Below, piece after piece: positions 14,616 to 22,969 of a stretch of DNA of 64,000 nt; the first letter of the stretch is position 1, and every line of letters starts with the position of its first letter. The stretch is from Mesorhizobium sp. Lineage in GTDB: Bacteria; Pseudomonadota; Alphaproteobacteria; Rhizobiales; Rhizobiaceae. The notes under the pieces were generated by a model. That model worked only from the letters and a program-made list of their open reading frames with translations. It had not been told where the DNA came from and made no database searches. The translations under genes were made by a program, and so were the position numbers. Where the stretch lies: the NCBI RefSeq assembly GCF_023954305.1, contig NZ_JAMLIG010000001.1:2934001-2998000 (forward strand), in the 5' to 3' direction.

Positions 14616-17605
14616 CCGCCGCGTTCCGCACCACGGCCGCCGGCCGCCTCAAGGGCGCGAAGCCCGTCTCCTTCTCCTTCGACGGCGCGTCCTACCAGGC
14701 GCTCGAAGGCGACACGCTCGCCTCCGCGCTGCTTGCCAACGGCGTTCACCTGATGGGCCGCTCGTTCAAGTATCACCGGCCGCGCGGCGTTCTCTCGGCC
14801 GGCGCCGAGGAGCCGAACGCACTGGTCGGCATCCACCGCGACGCGGCGCGCAAGACCCCCAACGTCCGCGCGACCGTGCAGGAGGTCTATGACGGGCTCA
14901 CCGCCGTGTCGCAGAACCGCTGGCCCTCGCTCGCCTTCGACGTCGGCGCGGTCAACGATATCGCCTCGCCGATGTTCTCGGCCGGCTTCTACTACAAGAC
15001 CTTCATGTGGCCGAAGGCGGCGTGGAAGAGCGTCTACGAGCCGACCATCCGCGCCTCCGCCGGTCTCGGCGTCGCGCCCGACAAGCCCGATCCGGACCAT
15101 TACGCCTCGCGCTACGCGCATTGCGACGTGCTGGTGCTGGGCGGCGGCGCGGCGGGCCTGTCTGCAGCGCTGGCGGCCGCCGAATCCGGCGCGCGGGTGA
15201 TGCTCGCCGACGAGCAGCCGGCGGTCGGCGGCGCGCTGCGCTTCGAGACGGGCTCGGCCATCGAAGGCGCGGCGGGCTGGGACTGGGCGCAGGCGACCGC
15301 CGCGAAGCTCGCGGCGATGGACAATGTCCGCGTTCTGACCCGAACCACCGCCTTCGGCTATTATGCCCAGAACATGGTCGGTCTCGTGGAGCGCGTCAGC
15401 GACCACCTCGCCGATCCGGGCCACGACCTGCCGCGCGAGCGGCTGTGGCAGGTGCGGGCGAAGCGCGTGATCCTCGCCACCGGTGCCATCGAGCGGCACA
15501 TGGTGTTCGACGGCAACGACAAGCCAGGAATCATGCTGGCGTCTGCCGCGCGCACCTATCTCAAACATTTCGGCGTGCTGGTCGGGAAGACCATCGGCGT
15601 CTTCACCGCGAGCGATTCCGCTTACGCGGCGGCGATCGACCTCAAGCAGGCGGGGGCGGCCGTCGCCGCCATCGTCGACCTGCGCGACAATCCGGCCGGC
15701 CCGCTGGTCGAAAAGGCTCGCGCGGTGGGCATCGAGATCCTGTCCGGCCGCACGGTCGTGCGCGCATCCGGCAACCTGCGCGTCGCCTCGATGACCGTGC
15801 GCGCGACGTCGGGCGGGCCGGAGCGGACCATTCCCGTCGACGCGTTGCTGATGTCGGCCGGCTGGACGCCTTCGGTGCATCTCTTCTCGCAGTCGCGCGG
15901 CAAGGTCGCCTTCGACAGCGCGACGCGTCGCTTCCTGCCGGGCGACTACGCACAGGACTGCGTCTCCGTCGGCGCCTGCGCCGGCACCGATACGCTCGCC
16001 GACACGGTGAAGGAGGCGATTGCGGCCGGGGAAAAGGCGGCCAAGGCTGCCGGGGCCGGAAAGGCGGCTGCCCTGAAGCTGAAGGCCGAGACCACAGAAA
16101 GCTGGGCCGGCGGCATGGTGGGCGCTGCCCCCGGCGCGGGACCGGACACCACCGGCAAGGCCTTCGTCGACTTCCAGAACGACGTCACCGCCAAGGACAT
16201 CCGCCTCGCGGTCCGCGAGGGCATGCGCTCGATCGAGCATGTCAAGCGCTTCACCACCAATGGCATGGCGACCGACCAGGGCAAGACGTCCAACATCCAC
16301 GGCCTTGCCATCGCCGCCGAGGCGCTGGGCAAGGAAATGCCGGAGGTCGGGCTGACGACGTTCCGCGCGCCCTATACGCCCGTCACCTTCGGCGCGCTGA
16401 TCGGCCACGCCAAGGGCAGGCTGTTCGACCCGACCCGGCGCACCGCCTTCCATGCGCAGGAAGAGAAGCTCGGCGCGGTGTTTGAGGATGTCGGCCAGTG
16501 GAAGCGCGCCTGGTACTATCCGCGCGCCGGCGAGGACATGCATGCCGCCGTCAACCGCGAATGCGCCACGGTGCGCAAGGCAGCGGGCATTTTCGATGCG
16601 TCGACCCTTGGCAAGATCGAGGTGGTCGGACCGGACGCCGCGAAGTTCATGGAGCTGATGTACACCAATCCGTGGGAGAAGCTGGAGCCTGGCCGCTGCC
16701 GCTATGGCATCATGCTGCGCGAGGACGGCTTCATCTACGACGACGGCGTGGTGGGCCGGCTTGCCGCCGACCGCTTCCATGTCACCACGACGACCGGCGG
16801 TGCGGCGCGCGTCATGAACCACATGGAGGACTACCTCCAGACCGAGTTCCCGCATCTCGACGTCTGGCTCACCTCCATCTCCGAGCAGTGGGCGGTCATC
16901 GCCGTGCAGGGGCCGAAGAGCCGCGACATCATCGCGCCGCTGGTCGAGGGCATCGACCTGTCGGACGCCGCCATGCCGCATATGTCGGTGCGCGAAGGCA
17001 GGATCTGCGGCGTGCCGACCAGGCTGTTCCGCATGTCCTTCACCGGCGAGCGCGGCTTCGAGATCAACGTGCCGGCCGACTACGCCGCCGCCGTCTGGGA
17101 CGCCGTCTGGGCCGAGGGCCAGAAGCACGGCGCCTGCGCCTACGGAACGGAGGCGATGCACGTGCTGCGCGCCGAGAAGGGCTACATCATCGTCGGCCAG
17201 GACACCGACGGAACCGTCACGCCGCAGGATGCCGGTCTCGACTGGGCGGTGGGCAAGAAGAAGACCGATTTCGTCGGCATCCGCGGGCTCAAACGTCCGG
17301 ACCTCGTCGCCAAGGGGCGCAAGCAGCTCGTCGGCCTGCGGACAAAGGACCCGAAGGTGGTGCTGGAGGAGGGCGCGCAAATCGTCGCCGATCCGAAGCA
17401 GCCCGTCCCGATGAAGATGCTCGGCCACGTCACGTCGAGCTACTGGTCGGAGAATTGCGGCCGCGGAATCGCCCTCGGCCTCGTCGCCGGCGGTTTCGAG
17501 CGCATGGGCCAGACGCTCTACGTGCCGATGCCGGACAAGGTCATCGAGGTCGAAGTGGTCGGACAGGTGTTCTTCGACGAGAAGGGAGAGCGTCTCCATG
17601 GCTGA
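14612..17605 (+). CDS. soxA: Sarcosine oxidase subunit alpha
   Basis: The 997-residue alpha subunit binds NAD+ and, in its C-terminal GcvT-like half (about 610-990), tetrahydrofolate, capturing the formaldehyde unit as 5,10-methylene-THF. Visible are an N-terminal ferredoxin-like fold (about 15-105), the nucleotide-binding GGGAAGLSAALAAA (from 177), and aminomethyltransferase motifs such as FDASTLGKIEVVGPDA and GERGFEINVP. The start at 14612 gives normal length and overlaps the soxD stop. Confidence 0.96.
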   Translation: MTAAFRTTAAGRLKGAKPVSFSFDGASYQALEGDTLASALLANGVHLMGRSFKYHRPRGVLSAGAEEPNALVGIHRDAARKTPNVRATVQEVYDGLTAVSQNRWPSLAFDVGAVNDIASPMFSAGFYYKTFMWPKAAWKSVYEPTIRASAGLGVAPDKPDPDHYASRYAHCDVLVLGGGAAGLSAALAAAESGARVMLADEQPAVGGALRFETGSAIEGAAGWDWAQATAAKLAAMDNVRVLTRTTAFGYYAQNMVGLVERVSDHLADPGHDLPRERLWQVRAKRVILATGAIERHMVFDGNDKPGIMLASAARTYLKHFGVLVGKTIGVFTASDSAYAAAIDLKQAGAAVAAIVDLRDNPAGPLVEKARAVGIEILSGRTVVRASGNLRVASMTVRATSGGPERTIPVDALLMSAGWTPSVHLFSQSRGKVAFDSATRRFLPGDYAQDCVSVGACAGTDTLADTVKEAIAAGEKAAKAAGAGKAAALKLKAETTESWAGGMVGAAPGAGPDTTGKAFVDFQNDVTAKDIRLAVREGMRSIEHVKRFTTNGMATDQGKTSNIHGLAIAAEALGKEMPEVGLTTFRAPYTPVTFGALIGHAKGRLFDPTRRTAFHAQEEKLGAVFEDVGQWKRAWYYPRAGEDMHAAVNRECATVRKAAGIFDASTLGKIEVVGPDAAKFMELMYTNPWEKLEPGRCRYGIMLREDGFIYDDGVVGRLAADRFHVTTTTGGAARVMNHMEDYLQTEFPHLDVWLTSISEQWAVIAVQGPKSRDIIAPLVEGIDLSDAAMPHMSVREGRICGVPTRLFRMSFTGERGFEINVPADYAAAVWDAVWAEGQKHGACAYGTEAMHVLRAEKGYIIVGQDTDGTVTPQDAGLDWAVGKKKTDFVGIRGLKRPDLVAKGRKQLVGLRTKDPKVVLEEGAQIVADPKQPVPMKMLGHVTSSYWSENCGRGIALGLVAGGFERMGQTLYVPMPDKVIEVEVVGQVFFDEKGERLHG

Positions 17606-18155
17606 CGCATTGCGCATCCACCCGCTCGCCGGCCGCAAGGTGGCCAATTCCGCCGTCACGCTCACTCCGGCCGAGCCCGCCGCCCGCCTGTCGCTGCGCG
17701 CGCGGCCCGACGGGATCGCGGCGCTGTCCAAAGCGCTCGGCGTCAAGCTGCCCGAGACGCCCAAGACCTCCGCCCAGTCGAAGTCCGGCGGGCGGGCCGC
17801 CCTCTGGCTCGGCCCCGACGAATGGCTGGTCATCGACACCGCGGGCGGCGACCCGGTCGCGGATTGCGCGAAAGCGAAGGCGCTGCATTCGGCGGTCGAC
17901 ATCTCGCACCGCAACACCGCGATCCTGGTCGAGGGCCGCGGCGCGGAAGCGACGCTTTGCGCAGGCTGCCCGCAGGACCTGTCGCTCGGCGTCTTTCCGG
18001 TCGGCGCCTGCTCGCGCACCATTCTGGGCAAGATCGAGGTCGTGATCTGGCGCACCGGCGAGGCGGCGTTCCGCGTCGAGTGCTGGCGCTCGTTCTCCGC
18101 CTATGCCTTCGATTTCCTCGAGGAAGCGGCGGCGGATGCAGCCATCGCGGCCTGA
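17598..18155 (+). CDS. soxG: Sarcosine oxidase subunit gamma
   Basis: The 185-residue gamma subunit completes the alpha-beta-gamma-delta oxidase; it has a GcvT-related fold and contacts the folate-binding part of SoxA. Recognisable segments are LWLGPDEWLVI, AVDISHRNTAILVEG and FRVECWRSFSAYAFDFL. The start overlaps the soxA stop by 8 nt. The gene ends 6 nt from the convergent diguanylate cyclase gene, and no hairpin terminator is visible in that gap. Confidence 0.93.
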   Translation: MADALRIHPLAGRKVANSAVTLTPAEPAARLSLRARPDGIAALSKALGVKLPETPKTSAQSKSGGRAALWLGPDEWLVIDTAGGDPVADCAKAKALHSAVDISHRNTAILVEGRGAEATLCAGCPQDLSLGVFPVGACSRTILGKIEVVIWRTGEAAFRVECWRSFSAYAFDFLEEAAADAAIAA

Positions 18156-18161
18156 CGCGGG

Positions 18162-18962
18162 TCAGTGCACCGTCAGCGTGTTTTCGACGGCGAACCCGGC
18201 CGGCGGGACGTAGGTGATCTCGACGCGGTCGCGGCCGGTATTCTTGGCGACGTAGAGCCGCTCGTCGGCGATCCGGAACAGTTCGCTGAAATTCACGGGT
18301 CGCCCGAACGCCGCCCCGCCCACGCTCACGGTCAGGTCATGGCGCTGGCTGTTGCCGTTGAATTCAAGCGAACTGACCGTATGTCGGATACGTTCGGCGA
18401 TGTCCTCGGCTTCGACGAGGCCGGCCCCCGGCAGCAGCACGCCGAACTCTTCCCCGCCGATGCGACCGATCAGGTCGCCCCGCCGCAGGGAGGTGCGAAT
18501 GGCTGTGGCGATCAGGTTGAGCGCTTCGTCGCCGCGATGGTGGCCGAAGCGATCGTTGATCGCCTTGAAATGGTCGGCGTCGATGACCAGAAGCGCACCG
18601 ACGGGCGGTCCGGCTCCGCCGCTCTCCTCGAGGAAACCGTCCACCACGCGCGTGAACGCGCCACGGTTCAGGCACCCCGTCAGGCTGTCAGTCGATGCGA
18701 GGTCGTTCAGCTTGTGGTTCGCTATCGCCAGTTCGCGAAGCTTGGCAGTCAGGAAGAAGAACAGCGGTCCTGCCAGGATGATCGGAATGACCGTGGCGCT
18801 GACGAGGCTCGGGACAAGGGCGGAAGGGGCGAGCAGGCTGAAGAAGACGTAGTTGAACGCGACGGCGATCGCGATGCAGCCGAGCGTGCCGAACACGGTC
18901 CACCGCGCGAGCCTGATCCACCCCCGTCGGGATATGCCTGACAAGCCTCTGAGCGGCATCAT
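18162..18962 (-). CDS. Membrane diguanylate cyclase (GGDEF domain)
   Basis: The 266-residue protein has two N-terminal membrane helices (about 22-45 and 52-73) and a GGDEF domain (about 90-255). The active-site loop is GGEEF (169-173), a functional variant, and the product-inhibition I-site RxxD (160-163, RRGD) stands five residues before it, so it should make cyclic-di-GMP with feedback control. No separate sensory domain exists; the short periplasmic loop leaves little room for ligand binding. Confidence 0.93.
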   Translation of the reverse strand: MMPLRGLSGISRRGWIRLARWTVFGTLGCIAIAVAFNYVFFSLLAPSALVPSLVSATVIPIILAGPLFFFLTAKLRELAIANHKLNDLASTDSLTGCLNRGAFTRVVDGFLEESGGAGPPVGALLVIDADHFKAINDRFGHHRGDEALNLIATAIRTSLRRGDLIGRIGGEEFGVLLPGAGLVEAEDIAERIRHTVSSLEFNGNSQRHDLTVSVGGAAFGRPVNFSELFRIADERLYVAKNTGRDRVEITYVPPAGFAVENTLTVH

Positions 18963-19048
18963 TCCCTCCCATACCCGCGGCTACGGTAGTCGGGAGGCAT
19001 TAAGATGGCGTCAGGAGGAATAGTTGAAATTGAGTGAATTGACGGTTG

Positions 19049-19825
19049 TCAGATCGCCATGATGCCGCCGTCAACGGCCAGTGCCTGTCCGGTCATGAAC
19101 GAATTGTTTGGATCGCAGGCGAAGAGGATAACCTCGACGATCTCGTCGATTTCCGCCATCCGCCGCATCGGCACGCCGCGCGTCAGCTCGGCAGCGCTCT
19201 CCTCGACGCCTTTCGGCGACATCTTGAGGAAATCGAGCGCCATCGCCGTGCGGGCGAAGGACGGGCAGACGGCGTTCACGCGGATGCCCTTCGTGGCGTA
19301 TTCGGCGGCCGCCGAGCGGGTCAGGCCGACGACGCCATGCTTGGCGGCGGCGTAGACAGACAGGCGCGGTGCTCCGGCGAGGCCGGCCACCGAGGCGATG
19401 TTGACGATCGTCCCGAGCCGGCCGGAGGCCCGGTTCTCCCTTTCCATCGCCGGCAGCTGGTGCTTGAGGGCGTAGAAGACGCCCATCAGGTCGATGTCGA
19501 TGATGCGCCTGGCCTCGTCGGAAGGGACCTGCGGCAGCTTGACGAAGCTCTGCGCAATGCCGGCATTGTTGATCGCGATGTCGAGCGACCCGAACCGTTC
19601 CAGGGCGAGGTTGACCAGGCCCTCGGACAGGCCCTCGTCGGAAATGTCGCCGGCGAGGACCGCGGTCGGCGCGGGCAGCGAAGCGGCGAATTCGATCAGC
19701 CCCTTTTCGTTCATATCGGACAGGACGAGGCGCGCGCCTTCCTCCGCCAGCCTTTCGGCGGTGCGGCGGCCGAAGCCGCCGGTCGCCCCGGTGACGATCG
19801 CCGTCAATCCCCCAAAACGCGACAC
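19049..19825 (-). CDS. Short-chain dehydrogenase/reductase
   Basis: A 258-residue classical SDR with cofactor motif TGATGGFG (12-19), NNAG, the catalytic YAAAK and a C-terminal substrate lid. The GTG at 19825 is chosen because it follows the kinase stop by 1 nt with GGGAG upstream. It is the last gene of a four-gene minus-strand operon (SDR2-MaoC-APH-SDR1). In the levulinate-type pathway an SDR (LvaD) reduces the 4-oxoacyl-CoA or oxidises a hydroxyacyl-CoA; a similar role here is inference. Confidence 0.88.
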   Translation of the reverse strand: MSRFGGLTAIVTGATGGFGRRTAERLAEEGARLVLSDMNEKGLIEFAASLPAPTAVLAGDISDEGLSEGLVNLALERFGSLDIAINNAGIAQSFVKLPQVPSDEARRIIDIDLMGVFYALKHQLPAMERENRASGRLGTIVNIASVAGLAGAPRLSVYAAAKHGVVGLTRSAAAEYATKGIRVNAVCPSFARTAMALDFLKMSPKGVEESAAELTRGVPMRRMAEIDEIVEVILFACDPNNSFMTGQALAVDGGIMAI

Positions 19826-19826
19826 G

Positions 19827-20858
19827 TCATTCTCCCTCGATGAGTTGTACGGCGAGCGTGGACAGGAGCCGCACCGCGTCGCCGTAGCTGCGCGCCCTTT
19901 CCGGATTCGATGCGTTGCCGTCCAGCGCGCGCTTGTAGACGCCCTGGCAGATCGCAGCGAGGCGGAAGAAGGAGAATGCGAGGTAGAACACCCAGTTGTC
20001 GATGCCGCCGATGCCGCGGCGACGGCAATAGAGTGCGACATATTCGTCCTCGGTCGGGATGCCGAGAACCTTGCGGTCGATGCCGCCGAGGCCGCGGAAG
20101 CCCGATGCGTGCGGCAGACGCCACTGCATGCACTGATAGGCGATATCCGAATAGGGGTGGCCGAGCGTCGACAGTTCCCAATCGAGGACGGCGATGACCT
20201 CCGGCCGGTCGTGTGCGAACATCATGTTGTCCAGCCGGTAGTCGCCATGCACCAGCGCAACCAGGCCGTCGTCGGCGGGGATGCGCTTCTCCAGCCACTC
20301 GATGAGGCGGTTCATCTCGGCGATTACGCCGGTCTCGGAGGCGCGGTACTGGCTGGTCCAACGGGTCAGCTGGCGCTCGAAATAGCTGCCCGGCCTGCCG
20401 AAATCGGCGAGGCCGCTGGCCTCGATGTCGACCCCGTGCAGCTTTGCCAGCGTCGCGTTCATCGAATCGTAGATCGCGCCGCGCTCGGCATTCGTTGCGA
20501 TCTCCCCAAGCGCCGGATCCCACAGGATGCGGCCATCGAGGAATTCCATGACGAAGAACTGACGGCCGATCGGGGAATCCTCGCCCGAGAGATGCAGCAT
20601 CCTCGGCACCGGAACGTCGGTGTGTTCCAGCGCCTTCATCACCCGGTATTCGCGGTCGACCTGGTGGGCCGATTTGAGCAGCGCGCCGGGCGGCTTGGCG
20701 CGCAGAACGAAGCGTCCGGTGGTGGTCTTGAGCAGATAGGTGGGATTGGACTGGCCGGCATTGAACTTGACGATCTCGGTCAGCGCGCCGAAGCCGTCGA
20801 TATGTCCGGCGAGATACGGGCCGAGCAACCCGGCGTCGAGGGCGTTCGGGTCGCTCAT
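19827..20858 (-). CDS. APH-type phosphotransferase, ACAD10/ACAD11 kinase-domain-like (LvaA-like)
   Basis: The 343-residue kinase has the aminoglycoside-phosphotransferase fold. It shows the catalytic HGDYRLDN loop (204-211, D209 or equivalent) and metal-binding DWE (from 226), plus family-specific segments FVLRAKPPGALL, SAHQVDREYRVMKAL and AVLDWELSTLGHP that match the kinase part of ACAD10/ACAD11 as I know it. In those proteins and in LvaA the kinase phosphorylates the 4-hydroxyl of an acyl-CoA before elimination by a dehydrogenase. A dehydrogenase of the ACAD11 type is encoded nearby (22970), so antibiotic resistance is an unlikely role. Confidence 0.85.
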   Translation of the reverse strand: MSDPNALDAGLLGPYLAGHIDGFGALTEIVKFNAGQSNPTYLLKTTTGRFVLRAKPPGALLKSAHQVDREYRVMKALEHTDVPVPRMLHLSGEDSPIGRQFFVMEFLDGRILWDPALGEIATNAERGAIYDSMNATLAKLHGVDIEASGLADFGRPGSYFERQLTRWTSQYRASETGVIAEMNRLIEWLEKRIPADDGLVALVHGDYRLDNMMFAHDRPEVIAVLDWELSTLGHPYSDIAYQCMQWRLPHASGFRGLGGIDRKVLGIPTEDEYVALYCRRRGIGGIDNWVFYLAFSFFRLAAICQGVYKRALDGNASNPERARSYGDAVRLLSTLAVQLIEGE

Positions 20859-21367
20859 GCAGGCTCGTCCCTTCGCTCCATAACCGCGATCATCTGCCAG
20901 CGCGCCGTCAGCGCCGGCTTCATCGCATTCTCGATCTCCATCGTGACGTCGTAGCCGATCTGCACCATGCCCGAGGGTCGGGCATTCAGCTCGGCCAGCA
21001 GGAAACGCGTGCGCACGCGCGCGCCGGAGCGGACCGGCGAGGTGAAGCGGATCCTGTCGAAGCCGTGATTGATCGCCATGCCCGCTCCTTTCAGCGGTGG
21101 CAGCGTCTCGTAGGCCATCGGCGAGAACAACGACAGGAGCAGGAAGCCATGCGCGATGGTGCCGCCGTAAGGCGTTTCGGCCCGCGCTCGTTCGGGATCG
21201 ACATGGATGAACTGGTGATCGTCGGTGGCGTCGGCGAAGCGATCGATCATCTGCTGATCGATTTGGCGCCAGGGCGACACGCCGACCTCCTGGCCGACCA
21301 GCCGGCTCATCGCTTCGATGGTGATCGCTTCTTTCTGTCCGTGCAGCACTGCCGCCTCGCTGCTCAT
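20855..21367 (-). CDS. MaoC-like hot-dog acyl-CoA hydratase
   Basis: A 170-residue hot-dog-fold protein. The hydratase signature is visible as ATDDHQFIHVDPERA, with the catalytic Asp50/His55 pair, followed by GGTIAHGFLLLSL. It would add water to an enoyl-CoA, the step after the kinase/dehydrogenase pair. It overlaps the kinase gene by 4 nt and the upstream SDR gene by 4 nt, so all four genes are one transcript. Confidence 0.88.
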   Translation of the reverse strand: MSSEAAVLHGQKEAITIEAMSRLVGQEVGVSPWRQIDQQMIDRFADATDDHQFIHVDPERARAETPYGGTIAHGFLLLSLFSPMAYETLPPLKGAGMAINHGFDRIRFTSPVRSGARVRTRFLLAELNARPSGMVQIGYDVTMEIENAMKPALTARWQMIAVMERRDEPA

Positions 21368-22179
21368 TCCTTGAACAGCGTCATGCCATGCTGGACCGAT
21401 TGGCCGCCGTCAAGCGGCAGGATCGCGCCGGTGACGTAACTGCCACCCCTGCCGCAGAGGAAAAGCGTCGCCGCCGCGATGTCGGACGGCGCGCCGATGC
21501 GTCCCAGAGGCACCCGCGCGCCGACCTTTTCGGCCTGCTCGTCGGTCGCCGTGGCGAAGGCGGTCATGCGGCTCTGGAAGGGCCCGGGGGCGAAGGCGTT
21601 GACGGTGATGCGGCGGCCGGCGAACTCGTTGGCCAGCGTCTTCGTCAGATGGTGAACCGCCGCCTTTGAGGCGGTATAGGAATAGGCGTCGTCGGCCAGC
21701 GGCTGGGTGCCCATGACCGAACCCAGGTTGATCACCCGCGCAGGGTCGGCATCGCTGGCCGCAGCCTGGAGAAGGGGCAGGAGCTGCTTCGTCAGGTGGA
21801 AGAGGCCGGTGACGTTGACGTCCAGTACTCGGGCCCAGCCTTTGTAGGGGAACTGCTCCAGCGGCGCGCCCCACGACACGCCGGCATTGTTGACCAAGAT
21901 GTGCAGCTTGTCCGTGCGAGCCTTCACTTCGGCGGCGAGCGCGTCGACGCCCTGCTCGGTGCTGACGTCGGCGCCGAACCCCTCGGCGCTGCCGGGAGCG
22001 CCCATCGCATTGAGTTCGGCCGCGACCTTCTCGCAATCGGCGCCCTTGCGCGAGGCGATGAGAACGCGCGCCCCGCCCTCGACGAGCGCCGTGGCGATCA
22101 TCCGCCCGATGCCGGTGGCGGCACCGGTGACCAGCGCCGTCTTGCCTGCGACCGAGAAAAGCTCGTCGAGATATGCCAT
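21364..22179 (-). CDS. Short-chain dehydrogenase/reductase
   Basis: A 271-residue classical SDR with TGAATGIG (18-25), NNAG and the catalytic YTASK, and a GxxLPLDGG-type C-terminus. It is the first gene of the minus-strand operon and faces the TetR gene across a 141-nt gap with an operator-like dyad. A hydroxyacyl-CoA dehydrogenase or ketoreductase role would suit the island; the substrate is not readable. Confidence 0.88.
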   Translation of the reverse strand: MAYLDELFSVAGKTALVTGAATGIGRMIATALVEGGARVLIASRKGADCEKVAAELNAMGAPGSAEGFGADVSTEQGVDALAAEVKARTDKLHILVNNAGVSWGAPLEQFPYKGWARVLDVNVTGLFHLTKQLLPLLQAAASDADPARVINLGSVMGTQPLADDAYSYTASKAAVHHLTKTLANEFAGRRITVNAFAPGPFQSRMTAFATATDEQAEKVGARVPLGRIGAPSDIAAATLFLCGRGGSYVTGAILPLDGGQSVQHGMTLFKE

Positions 22180-22227
22180 CTTTCCTCCCCCTCGCGGACT
22201 TCCCTTCCGGTCAAGCCAGATGCCGCG

Positions 22228-22256
22228 TTGACAACATACCGGGTAGTATGTTCATC
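22228..22256. promoter_or_regulatory. TetR operator dyad and candidate promoter
   Basis: AACATAC (22233-22239) and GTATGTT (22246-22252) form a perfect 7-bp inverted repeat with a 6-nt centre, directly after a consensus -35 (TTGACA, 22228-22233). The site lies between the divergent SDR and tetR starts, so TetR binding would block both directions. The matching -10 (22251-22256) is weak. Confidence 0.65.
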
Positions 22257-22320
22257 ATTTGCGTATCCGTAAAGACCCGATCGGCGCTGCCGGAGAAAAG
22301 GTCTGCGGGAAAGGGAGGTC

Positions 22321-22968
22321 ATGATTCTGGCGGAAGTCGGCATCGTCGAGCCGGTCACTGAAGGAGCGCGCATCGAAATCCTCGACGCGGCCGCCGCCTG
22401 CTTCATGGAGCGCGGCTATGCGGCGACGTCGATCGATGACGTCGCGCGCCGGCTGCGGGCGACCAAGGGCCGCATCTACCACCACTTCTCCTCCAAGGCC
22501 GATCTGTTTGCGCAAATCTTCCGGCACGGCATGGACATGAATTTCGCCGCGATCGAGCCCTGCCGGACCATCGAGGGTCCGGCAGTCGAAAAATGGATCG
22601 CCATGGCCAGGGTCCATGCGACGCAGATGATCGTGACCCAGGCCTATCAACGCACCGTCTGGGAGGGCGTCGAAATGCATCTCCGCGGGGCGACGACCCC
22701 CGAACAGCGCAGCCAGCTCAACGAGCTGGTCGAGTATCGGACCAAGTACGGGAACATCTTCCGCGAACTCATCGCCCGCGCCAAGGCCGAGGGGGACATG
22801 GATTTCGAGAACATCAGCATCGCCAACCAGCTGATGTTCATGACCCTCAACTCGCCGATCTTCTGGTACTCGCAGCGGCCCGGCGAACGCGATCGCAACA
22901 TCAAGGACATCGTGGATCAGGTCGTGGCGTTCGCGCTTCGCGGCCTTGGCGGAAGGACGAGGCACTGA
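22321..22968 (+). CDS. TetR-family transcriptional regulator
   Basis: A 215-residue repressor-type regulator with the N-terminal helix-turn-helix (about residues 18-62, AATSIDDVARRLRATKGRIY then HHFSSKADLF) and a helical ligand-binding domain. It starts at the ATG at 22321 with GGGAGG upstream. As first gene of the plus-strand arm it probably represses both arms of the acyl-CoA island through the palindrome at 22233-22252, released by an acyl-CoA or free acid; the ligand is inference. Confidence 0.93.
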   Translation: MILAEVGIVEPVTEGARIEILDAAAACFMERGYAATSIDDVARRLRATKGRIYHHFSSKADLFAQIFRHGMDMNFAAIEPCRTIEGPAVEKWIAMARVHATQMIVTQAYQRTVWEGVEMHLRGATTPEQRSQLNELVEYRTKYGNIFRELIARAKAEGDMDFENISIANQLMFMTLNSPIFWYSQRPGERDRNIKDIVDQVVAFALRGLGGRTRH

Positions 22969-22969
22969 C

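Noticed and set aside
14564..18055. A 1163-residue open frame antisense to the sarcosine oxidase genes
   Set aside because: It mirrors the third-position GC bias of soxA and soxG, is rich in Arg, His, Asp and Val with no known motif, and has no ribosome site.
12639..18155. sox genes as a thiosulfate-oxidation cluster
   Set aside because: The proteins are flavin/folate sarcosine oxidase subunits, not SoxXYZABCD of sulfur oxidation.
19827..20858. Kinase as an aminoglycoside resistance gene
   Set aside because: Sequence segments match the ACAD10/ACAD11 kinase branch and the gene sits in an acyl-CoA operon.
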